A DNA stretch of 12,125 nucleotides from Actinomycetota bacterium (GTDB lineage: Bacteria; Actinomycetota; Humimicrobiia; Humimicrobiales; Humimicrobiaceae). The notes beneath the pieces are model-generated. The model made no database searches. It saw only the letters and a program-made list of their open reading frames with translations, and had not been told where the DNA came from. A program made the position numbers and the translations under genes. Numbering within the stretch: the stretch's first letter is position 1; each line of letters starts with the position of its first letter. The stretch covers positions 6,751 through 18,875 of the forward strand of contig PMCC01000048.1 in assembly GCA_003155275.1 (NCBI GenBank), given 5' to 3'. Shown in pieces: positions 1-6,260 of the stretch.

Positions 1-28
1 TGCTTATAATTCTAATAAACTATTTTTA

Positions 29-61
29 ATTATGGCCTCATAGATAATATGAGGCCATAAT
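29..61. repeat. Perfect 14-bp inverted repeat (hairpin)
   Basis: Positions 29-42 and 48-61 are perfect reverse complements (core TATGGCCTCATA) around a 5-nt GATAA loop. The stem is G/C-bearing in an otherwise A/T-rich spacer. Neither strand has a clean T-run directly after the stem, so a canonical intrinsic terminator is not shown. It may end the transcript of a gene left of the window, or be an intergenic palindromic element. Confidence 0.75.
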
Positions 62-291
62 CATTGTATTAGCTGATTAAGATTTATGCGACAAATATGT
101 CTGAAAGTGGCTACCCAGGGTTGTAAAATTTCGGACCTTTTTTGAGGGAGATAGCGGTTCTTAGAAAAATTTTTTTCCGATATGTTTAAATTTAATTAAA
201 CTTTCTATTTTTTTCTCCCGATAATAAATATTAATTATTATCATATTTTATATGTATGTGAATATTGATTAAAACAAAAAGGGGATTTAAT
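62..291. other. Non-coding A/T-rich spacer upstream of the glycosyltransferase
   Basis: No open frame with a start and a Shine-Dalgarno sequence is visible on either strand. Positions about 96-170 are less A/T-rich than their flanks but match nothing I recognise. A short palindrome, GATAATAA (220-227) and TTATTATC (235-242) with a 7-nt loop, lies just before the gene and could be an operator or simply reflect A/T-rich composition. No convincing -35/-10 pair was found by eye. Confidence 0.4.
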
Positions 292-1605
292 TTGCGATTT
301 TTAAAAATTCTATGGGTTGTTTTTTTATCTGCTGGTATTATTGCAATAATAATATTGGGTTATATCTTTAGATTTAAACTGCTTCACATCTCGCTATATT
401 CCCTATCATTTTATGGTTTTTTTACATTAGTACATTTTTTTCTGCAGATAGTATTTGCCAATTGTAACAAAAATAAGTGGAAGAATTCTTCTAATTATCT
501 CCCAAGCATTTCTATAGTAATTGCTTGTTATAAGGAGGATCCTGAACTTTTAAGAAAGTGTTTGAAATCAATAAACAACCAGGATTATAAAAATGTCACC
601 CAGATTATCCTTAGCAATGATGGGATGGAACAGTATATTAAACAAATCTTTAATGAAGCTTCAAAAGGAAGAAAAGAATGGATATATCTTTGTAATATTC
701 ATCGGGGTAAAAGAGCAGTAATGTATGACGCTTTTAATATAGCTACAGGAGAAATTATAGTTTGCATGGATTCAGACACGGTAATTTATAATGATGCAGT
801 CGGCCACCTGGTTAAACCATTTTTAACTAATTCTTCAGTTGCTTGCACCACAGGAAATATCAGACTGATTAATAGTAAAAAAAATTTTCTTACCAAAATT
901 ACGGATATGCGCTATTGGTTAGCTTTTAATCTGGAAAGATCGGCACAAAGTTTTTTTGGAGCAGTGTCCTGTGTTTCAGGCCCCTTCGGTGCTTATAGAA
1001 AAGAAGTTATAGAGAAAATAAAGGATAAGTGGATCAACCAAAAATTCCTTGGCAATAATTGCACTATAGGAGATGATAGGAATCTAACAAATCTGGTTCT
1101 AAGCATTGGCTTAAAATCTGTTTTTGTATCAGAAGCACTGGCAGAAACTGAATCCCCTGAAACACTTCTTAAATGGCTAAAACAACAATTGCGGTGGTCA
1201 AGGAGTTTTTACAGGGAATTTTTTATAAACCTGCGCTGGTTTCATAAAAATAGCCCCTGGCTGGCTTTTGACCTGACATACCAGGCCGTTTTTCCCTTCT
1301 TCCTGCTCTCGAATATGTTAACCATGCTCTATCTTGCAGCAACACGAAATATTTTATATATAGCACTCAGTATTTTTTCAATGGTATTTTTTGGGCTGAT
1401 TCGCGCACTTTATGGAGCATTTTTTACCAGGAATCCATATTTTCTAATCTTTGTAGCTTATAGTTTCCTTAATGCATTTTTACTGGCACCTATTAAATTA
1501 TATGCTTTACTTACCCCATGGAAGTCTAATTGGGGAACACAACCAAGGAACATTTTTTATACTGGTATACAGTTTAAGGAAGCTGAAGAAACATCTAATA
1601 TATAA
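292..1605 (+). CDS. Hyaluronan synthase-like processive glycosyltransferase, family 2
   Basis: A membrane glycosyltransferase expected to polymerise a UDP-sugar into an exported polysaccharide. Numbering from the TTG at 292 (437 residues), the protein has two N-terminal membrane segments (about 5-27 and 33-57). A cytoplasmic GT-A domain follows, with SIVIACYKED (about 74-83), DSD (160-162), GDDR (260-263) and QQLRW (298-302), then about three C-terminal membrane segments. Several stretches parallel streptococcal HasA closely: HRGKR, LERSAQS, SGP, a FLG-to-GDDRNLTN block and the tail WGTQ where HasA has WGTR. NodC and other chitin-type synthases share the DSD and QxxRW motifs, so the product is uncertain. 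TTG 292 is preferred because AAGGGG ends 7 nt before it. The in-frame TTG at 265 would add nine residues but has no ribosome-binding site. The gene looks more A/T-rich than the pyr genes and has no clear functional link to them. Confidence 0.85.
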   Translation: MRFLKILWVVFLSAGIIAIIILGYIFRFKLLHISLYSLSFYGFFTLVHFFLQIVFANCNKNKWKNSSNYLPSISIVIACYKEDPELLRKCLKSINNQDYKNVTQIILSNDGMEQYIKQIFNEASKGRKEWIYLCNIHRGKRAVMYDAFNIATGEIIVCMDSDTVIYNDAVGHLVKPFLTNSSVACTTGNIRLINSKKNFLTKITDMRYWLAFNLERSAQSFFGAVSCVSGPFGAYRKEVIEKIKDKWINQKFLGNNCTIGDDRNLTNLVLSIGLKSVFVSEALAETESPETLLKWLKQQLRWSRSFYREFFINLRWFHKNSPWLAFDLTYQAVFPFFLLSNMLTMLYLAATRNILYIALSIFSMVFFGLIRALYGAFFTRNPYFLIFVAYSFLNAFLLAPIKLYALLTPWKSNWGTQPRNIFYTGIQFKEAEETSNI

Positions 1606-1616
1606 ATTAATACAGA

Positions 1617-1633
1617 TCAATCAATTTGATTGA
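1617..1633 (+). repeat. Short 7-bp inverted repeat after the glycosyltransferase stop
   Basis: TCAATCA (1617-1623) and TGATTGA (1627-1633) pair perfectly around ATT, 12 nt after the stop codon. The stem is A/T-rich and has no U-run, so it is at best a weak transcript end. Confidence 0.35.
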
Positions 1634-1706
1634 AAACTAAATGTGGCTGGGAAGATGTATAAAAATTGGAGCAACTTTTAAAGGAATATTAAGTTTAAAA
1701 AATAAC

Positions 1707-1735
1707 TTGAATTTTTATTGAAAATTTCTTATATT
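1707..1735 (+). promoter_or_regulatory. Probable sigma70-type promoter of the pyr operon
   Basis: TTGAAT (1707-1712) and TATATT (1730-1735) are separated by 17 bp, the optimal spacing, within an A/T-rich stretch. Transcription would begin near 1742, leaving a leader of about 250 nt that contains the whole PyrR attenuator before pyrR. A perfect TTGACA at 1801-1806 has no matching -10 at a workable distance and lies next to the RNA element, so it is not preferred. Confidence 0.55.
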
Positions 1736-1808
1736 ATCTTAAGTCTGGTAATTTGAATTATATATGACTTTTGTTACCTGCATTTTATGATAGCCGTTAA
1801 TTGACAGG

Positions 1809-1838
1809 CCTTTAAAATAGTCCGAGAGGCTATAAAGG
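1809..1838 (+). promoter_or_regulatory. PyrR-binding hairpin (anti-antiterminator)
   Basis: The leader contains AGTCCGAGAGGCT (1819-1831), a near match to the PyrR-binding consensus ARUCCNGNGAGGYU known from Bacillus pyr leaders. It folds as that family does. A 6-bp lower stem (CCTTTA 1809-1814 with TAAAGG 1833-1838) is followed by an AAA bulge on the 5' side (1815-1817). The upper stem runs 1818-1822 with 1828-1832, including one U-G wobble. The terminal loop CGAGA has five bases, one fewer than the consensus gives. By family knowledge, UMP-bound PyrR stabilises this hairpin and so favours the downstream terminator. Confidence 0.9.
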
Positions 1839-1906
1839 AGAAATTTTTGGAAATAGTATTTATCTCATCAAATAAAACAGCGTCGCATCTTTTAACCCTT
1901 CTTATA
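1831..1906 (+). promoter_or_regulatory. Predicted antiterminator pairing of the pyr leader
   Basis: TATAAAGGAG (1831-1840) can pair with CTTCTTATA (1898-1906), giving nine base pairs with one G-U wobble and one bulged A (1836). The 5' arm uses the 3' strand of the PyrR-binding hairpin and the 3' arm uses the 5' strand of the terminator. The three structures are therefore mutually exclusive, as in the classical PyrR attenuation model. The pairing was found by eye and no folding energy was computed. Confidence 0.65.
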
Positions 1907-1928
1907 TTAATTGTAAGAAGGTTTTTTT
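1897..1928 (+). terminator. Intrinsic terminator of the pyr attenuator
   Basis: CCTTCTTA (1897-1904) pairs perfectly with TAAGAAGG (1914-1921), and a wobble at 1905/1913 extends the stem. Seven T residues follow (1922-1928). It sits after the PyrR-binding hairpin and 61 nt before the pyrR start codon, the position expected of a regulated leader terminator. Confidence 0.9.
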
Positions 1929-1989
1929 ATGTGCGGCTGCATCAAGATGACTTCCGGCAGATGAAAGTCCAATGTGAAAGTTTTAAACC

Positions 1990-2550
1990 ATGATACAAAA
2001 AGCATTTATTCTAAACGATGCAGATATTGAGAGGATATTAAAAAGGATTTCCCATGAGATCCTTGAAAGAAACAGGGGATCAAAAAACCTTTGCTTTATT
2101 GGCATACAGAAGAGGGGCGTGCCCCTGGCTCAGAGAATAGCCAAAAACATTAGGGCCCTTGAAGGAATAGAGGCAGATATTGGCAAGCTGGATATAACTT
2201 TTTATCGTGACGATTATGCAAAAAGAGTAAAACCAAAAGTAGGAGTTACGGATATTTCTTTCGGAATAGATGAGCGCGATATAATCCTCGTAGACGATGT
2301 CCTGTTTACGGGCCGGACCATTCGAGCAGCCTTAGATGCATTAATAGACTTTGGAAGGCCAAAGTCAATACAGCTTGTTGTCTTAATTGACAGAGGACAC
2401 AGGGAACTGCCCATAAGGGCAGATTATGTCGGAAAAAATATCCCTACTGCCTTGAGTGAATCAATAGAAGTGTGTCTGTCTGAGACAGATGGACAGGACA
2501 GCGTATCAATACTTGAAAGCGGCAAAGGCAGGGGACAACAATTATTATAA
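1990..2550 (+). CDS. pyrR: PyrR, bifunctional pyr operon attenuator / uracil phosphoribosyltransferase
   Basis: A cytoplasmic RNA-binding regulator that binds the pyr leader hairpin when UMP is high and promotes termination. Family members often also convert uracil and PRPP to UMP. The protein closely follows Bacillus PyrR from the first residues (MIQKAFIL). It carries the PRPP-binding signature [13 protein letters not shown] (98-110), DITFYRDD (68-75) and the highly conserved [20 protein letters not shown] (134-153). At 186 residues it is slightly longer than the usual length of about 180, with a basic tail ending GKGRGQQLL. It is the first gene of the operon and lies directly behind its own target site, so autoregulation is expected. 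The ribosome-binding site before ATG 1990 is weak (GAAAG at 1976-1980). Confidence 0.97.
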   Translation: MIQKAFILNDADIERILKRISHEILERNRGSKNLCFIGIQKRGVPLAQRIAKNIRALEGIEADIGKLDITFYRDDYAKRVKPKVGVTDISFGIDERDIILVDDVLFTGRTIRAALDALIDFGRPKSIQLVVLIDRGHRELPIRADYVGKNIPTALSESIEVCLSETDGQDSVSILESGKGRGQQLL

Positions 2551-2572
2551 AAAATAAAAAGGGCAGTGCGCC

Positions 2573-3505
2573 ATGTTAAGTGTGAAAAACGTCATAGATA
2601 TCGCGGACCTTTCTGTTGATGATATAAACCTGATTCTTGAAAACGCTGATACTTTTAATGAGGTCCTTGAGAGAGACTTAAAGAAAGTGCCAGCTTTAAG
2701 GGGAAAGACAATATTAAACCTGTTCTTTGAATCAAGCACCAGGACAAGGATTTCTTTTGAACTTGCTGCAAAACGGCTCAATGCTGACCTTATAAATTTC
2801 ACCGCATCCTCAAGCAGCATGAAAAAGGGGGAATCCATAATCGACACCATTAAGACGATTCAGTCAATGATAGTCGATTTACTTATTGTCAGGCATTCAG
2901 ACAGCGGAGTCATGGATTTTATTTCACGCAATACAGGCCTGCCGATTATTAATGCAGGTGATGGAAAGCATCAGCACCCTACCCAGGCTCTTCTTGATCT
3001 GTATACAATTAAAAAGGCATTCGGGGATTTCAAAGGTTTAAAGGTGTCAATTGTCGGAGACATCATTAACAGCAGGGTTGCGAGATCTGATATGCTTCTT
3101 TTTAAAAAAATGGGCATGGATGTTACGCTGGTATCATCATCAATGCTTCTGCCGGAAAACCTTGATTATTTTGGAGTTAACGTGCGCAATAACATTGATG
3201 ATATTATTGAGACAGCAGACGTGATATATATGCTGAGAATGCAGCTTGAAAGGCAGGAAAGGAAATATTACCCTTCAATAAATGAGTATAACAGGTTTTT
3301 GAGCCTTGACTTTAAAAGACTGCAAAGTATGAAAGAAGGCGCTATTGTAATGCATCCGGGGCCTGTAAACAGGGGCACTGAAATAAGTGAAGCCGTTATG
3401 AACTCTGAAGATACGATGAAACAAAAAATAAAGATAAATGAGCAGGTAAGAAACGGGGTTGCAGCCAGGATGGCTCTTATATATTTAATTTTAACAACCG
3501 GTTAA
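2573..3505 (+). CDS. pyrB: Aspartate carbamoyltransferase catalytic subunit
   Basis: Transfers the carbamoyl group of carbamoyl phosphate to aspartate, the first committed step of pyrimidine synthesis. The 310-residue length is normal. Visible motifs are the carbamoyl-phosphate loop SSTRTR (54-59), the SSSSMKKGES loop (79-88) with the active-site Ser/Lys, HQHPTQ (133-138), RMQLER (222-227) and HPGPVNRG (261-268). No regulatory subunit gene (pyrI) lies in the operon, so the enzyme is probably the unregulated catalytic trimer, as in Bacillus. It starts 22 nt after pyrR with AAAAAGGG (2556-2563) as ribosome-binding site. Confidence 0.97.
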   Translation: MLSVKNVIDIADLSVDDINLILENADTFNEVLERDLKKVPALRGKTILNLFFESSTRTRISFELAAKRLNADLINFTASSSSMKKGESIIDTIKTIQSMIVDLLIVRHSDSGVMDFISRNTGLPIINAGDGKHQHPTQALLDLYTIKKAFGDFKGLKVSIVGDIINSRVARSDMLLFKKMGMDVTLVSSSMLLPENLDYFGVNVRNNIDDIIETADVIYMLRMQLERQERKYYPSINEYNRFLSLDFKRLQSMKEGAIVMHPGPVNRGTEISEAVMNSEDTMKQKIKINEQVRNGVAARMALIYLILTTG

Positions 3506-3521
3506 ATACTTAAAATAAAAA

Positions 3522-4895
3522 ATGGACGATAAAGGATTTCTCTACAACGAAAAACATTTAGAATTTAAAAACCTTGTAATAAAAAATGCCAGAATCATTT
3601 GCCCCGGACCAATACCAGAAATACAAGCTGATATAGAAATAGAAAATGGGATAATAAAATCCATGGTCAGTGATTTGCCGATAGGTGATATTGCCCAGTA
3701 CAGCCCGATACATGGCAACGAAAAGATAAAGACAAATAACAGAAGGGTTTTAATAGATGCGAAAGGCATGGTTGTCTGTCCTTCTTTTATGGATATGCAC
3801 GTGCATTTAAGGGAACCAGGAAATGAAGACGAGGAAGATATCGAAAGCGGAATTACTGCGGCTTTGCACGGCGGTATAACTTCGATCTGCTGTATGCCCA
3901 ATACAAAACCTCCGGTTGATAACCAATATCTTGTCAAATATATTTTGCAGGCTTCTGTAAAAAAAGGATTTAAAGTTTATCCTGTGGCAGCAATGACAAA
4001 AAAGCTTGAAGGGGCAGAGTTGACAGAATTCGGACTTCTAAAGGAATGCGGGGCCGCTGCTTTTTCTGATGATGGATTTTGCGTCCAGGATGCAAAACTC
4101 ATGTATGAGATAATGAGGTACGCAAAACAGTTTGACGTCCTGCTTATACTCCATGAAGAAGATTATAACTTCTCAAAATCAGGAATCATGCATGAAGGAT
4201 ATTTTTCAGCAAAGCTGGGACTTGAAGGAATTTCAAGCCTTTCGGAGACGGTAATGGTTGCAAGAGATATAATGCTTGCAAAAAAAACAAAAGCAAGGAT
4301 ACATTTTACACACGTAAGCTCTATGGATTGTCTTGAGCTTATTCGCATGGCAAAGGAAGATGGGGTCAGCGTCACATGTGATGTCACCCCTCACCATCTT
4401 TGTTTTGATGACGAATGCCTTGAGCATTATGGCACAAATTTTAAGGTCAACCCTCCGTTAAGGTCAAAAGAGGATAGGGAAGCGCTGGCAGAGGCTTTAA
4501 ATTCCGGAGTAATTGATGCAATCGCAAGCGATCATGCACCGCACATCGAATATGAAAAAAATACCACGCTAAAGGAAGCTGCCTTCGGCGTAACAGGTAT
4601 GGAAACATTATTTGCGGCAACTTACAGTGAGCTGGTTATTAATAGAAAATTCTCTTTCCAGAAGTACTTATCCTTCCTGGCACAGGCTCCTTATAAAATA
4701 TTAGGTTTGAAATCTCCGGAAATAAAACCTGGAAATACGGCTGAGTTTGTAATACTTGATTTGAAAAAGGAAAACTTAATAAGTAGGGATTTCTTTTTTT
4801 CCAAGAGCCTGAACAGTCCTTTTATAGGACAAAAACTTACCGGCGAAGTAATGTGCACGATAAATAACGGCAAGATAGGTTATCTAAAAATATAA
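3522..4895 (+). CDS. pyrC: Dihydroorotase, class I (amidohydrolase)
   Basis: Cyclises N-carbamoyl-aspartate to dihydroorotate at a zinc site. Metal and catalytic motifs are complete: DMHVHLREPG (91-100; His93, His95), FSDDG (181-185), ILHEED (209-214; His211), HFTHVSS (261-267; His264), NPPLRS (310-315) and ASDHAPH (335-341; Asp337). This is the class I bacterial type, which carries an Asp at FSDDG rather than the carboxylated Lys of the E. coli type. At 457 residues it is longer than the usual roughly 425-430. The excess is an N-terminal leader of about 15 residues and an insertion of about 20 residues (52-74) before the first metal motif. It starts 16 nt after pyrB with no clear ribosome-binding site and no better in-frame start nearby, so translational coupling to pyrB is likely. 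Confidence 0.96.
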   Translation: MDDKGFLYNEKHLEFKNLVIKNARIICPGPIPEIQADIEIENGIIKSMVSDLPIGDIAQYSPIHGNEKIKTNNRRVLIDAKGMVVCPSFMDMHVHLREPGNEDEEDIESGITAALHGGITSICCMPNTKPPVDNQYLVKYILQASVKKGFKVYPVAAMTKKLEGAELTEFGLLKECGAAAFSDDGFCVQDAKLMYEIMRYAKQFDVLLILHEEDYNFSKSGIMHEGYFSAKLGLEGISSLSETVMVARDIMLAKKTKARIHFTHVSSMDCLELIRMAKEDGVSVTCDVTPHHLCFDDECLEHYGTNFKVNPPLRSKEDREALAEALNSGVIDAIASDHAPHIEYEKNTTLKEAAFGVTGMETLFAATYSELVINRKFSFQKYLSFLAQAPYKILGLKSPEIKPGNTAEFVILDLKKENLISRDFFFSKSLNSPFIGQKLTGEVMCTINNGKIGYLKI

Positions 4896-5038
4896 CCTGA
4901 GAATGTAAAGATATATTTATTTTTTATTGTGTTTATAAAAGTAAAACCGTAAAAACACCGGGTTTTTAAAGTAAAAATTTAAATTTTAAAATATAATCGA
5001 AAACTATAAAAAAATTAAAAAATAAAAGGAAACTTTAA
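4896..5038 (+). other. A/T-rich pyrC-carA spacer, possible internal promoter
   Basis: This 143-nt gap is the largest inside the operon before pyrD-pyrF. It contains a perfect TATAAT (4992-4997) without a good -35 partner, and a weak hairpin (AAAAAC 4951-4956 with GTTTTT 4962-4967). AAAGGA at 5025-5030 is the carA ribosome-binding site. No PyrR-type motif was found here. An internal promoter for carA is possible but unproven. Confidence 0.3.
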
Positions 5039-6175
5039 TTGAAGGCAATTTTATTATTGGAAGACGGCACATTGTTTCGGGGAATAGGTTTTGGTGCTGA
5101 GGGTGAGGCAATCGGGGAAGTTGTGTTTAATACCAGCATGACCGGTTACCAGGAAATACTTACCGACCCTTCATATTATGGGCAGATAGTGACGATGACA
5201 TATCCACAAATTGGTAATTATGGAGTCAATGAAGAGGATGTCGAATCTTCCAAAGTGCATGTCTCAGGGTTTGTTGTTAGGGAATATTTCGATGACTACA
5301 GCAACTTCAGGGCCAAGGCAAGTATAAGCACATATCTGAAGAAGAATAGTATCACTGGAATTTCAGAGATTGACACCAGGATGCTCACAAAGCGGATAAG
5401 GTTGTCCGGAGCCATGAAAGGCATTATATCCACAGTGACTGATGATATTAAAAAACTCGGTGATAAACTAAAAAACCATCCCGATATGGCCGGAAGCGAT
5501 CTTGTGAAATACGTGACTTGCAAAAGCAGCTATATATACAAAGGGATGGCTGCACAAAATGAATGTAATATTTCTGGGACCGGCCCTACATACAAAATCG
5601 CAGTATTGGATTTCGGCATAAAATTTAATATTTTAAGATGCCTTGATGATGCAGGGTTTAAGCTCCATGTTATGCCTGCAGCGACAGATTTAAAAAAGAT
5701 ATTGGACTGCAATCCGGACGGGGTTTTCCTGTCAAACGGTCCCGGAGATCCGGCTGCAGTTGAATATGCAATAAAGACCATATCAGAAATGCTTGGAAGC
5801 ACTCCGATATTCGGGATATGCCTTGGGCATCAGCTTATGGCAATTGCGCTTGGCGCAAAAACTTATAAATTAAAGTTTGGGCATCATGGTGGAAACCAGC
5901 CGGTTAAAAACCTGGAAAATGGTCGGGTCGAGATTACTACACAAAACCATGGGTTTTCGGTGGACGCCGATTCCTTAAAATCAATAAAGAAATCTTCCTT
6001 TAAAATAACTCACAGGAATTTAAATGACGGTACGATAGAGGGCCTGGAATATCCTGAGATATTTGCATACAGTGTTCAACATCACCCTGAAGCAGGCCCG
6101 GGCCCTTATGACTCAAGATACATATTTAAAAACTTTAAACAATATATTGAAAAATTCAAGAAAGCTGCAGGTTAA
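5039..6175 (+). CDS. carA: Carbamoyl phosphate synthase small subunit (glutaminase)
   Basis: Hydrolyses glutamine and passes ammonia to CarB for carbamoyl phosphate synthesis. The N-terminal CPSase small-chain domain (about 1-150, with FNTSMTGYQEILTDPSY at 30-46) is followed by a class I glutamine amidotransferase domain (about 185-370). That domain shows SNGPGDP (232-238), the nucleophile elbow FGICLGHQ (258-265; Cys261), TTQNHGFSV (300-308) and the HHPEAGPGP block (348-356; His349 and Glu351 complete the triad). Length, 378 residues, is typical. The start is TTG 5039, placed 8 nt after AAAGGA (5025-5030). The same gene also serves arginine synthesis in many bacteria, but its place in this operon points to pyrimidine control. 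Confidence 0.97.
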   Translation: MKAILLLEDGTLFRGIGFGAEGEAIGEVVFNTSMTGYQEILTDPSYYGQIVTMTYPQIGNYGVNEEDVESSKVHVSGFVVREYFDDYSNFRAKASISTYLKKNSITGISEIDTRMLTKRIRLSGAMKGIISTVTDDIKKLGDKLKNHPDMAGSDLVKYVTCKSSYIYKGMAAQNECNISGTGPTYKIAVLDFGIKFNILRCLDDAGFKLHVMPAATDLKKILDCNPDGVFLSNGPGDPAAVEYAIKTISEMLGSTPIFGICLGHQLMAIALGAKTYKLKFGHHGGNQPVKNLENGRVEITTQNHGFSVDADSLKSIKKSSFKITHRNLNDGTIEGLEYPEIFAYSVQHHPEAGPGPYDSRYIFKNFKQYIEKFKKAAG

Positions 6176-6260
6176 TCAATCCGTGGGGATAATTAAAGAC
6201 CTTAAAAACCAAACATTAAAAGCCGGCTGCCCCGGATTTTTAACCGGAAAGTTGATTTAA

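Noticed and set aside
96..180. Possible insertion-sequence remnant upstream of the glycosyltransferase
   Set aside because: The less A/T-rich stretch gives only a short reverse-strand open frame of about 27 codons, with no transposase motif, terminal repeats or target duplication.
1643..1723. 26-codon ATG frame upstream of the pyr promoter
   Set aside because: It has no ribosome-binding site and no recognisable sequence, and it overlaps the likely -35 element.
1801..1836. TTGACA with TATAAA as a second promoter
   Set aside because: The spacing is 24 bp, far from optimal, and the bases are accounted for by the PyrR-binding hairpin.
1929..1964. 11-codon leader peptide frame (ATG 1929) after the attenuator terminator
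   Set aside because: There is no ribosome-binding site, and its position after the terminator does not fit a translating-ribosome attenuation scheme. PyrR control already explains the leader.
6063..6260. 65-codon plus-strand frame overlapping the carA end and the carA-carB gap
   Set aside because: Most of it is carA sequence in another frame, and the remainder has no recognisable motif or start signal.
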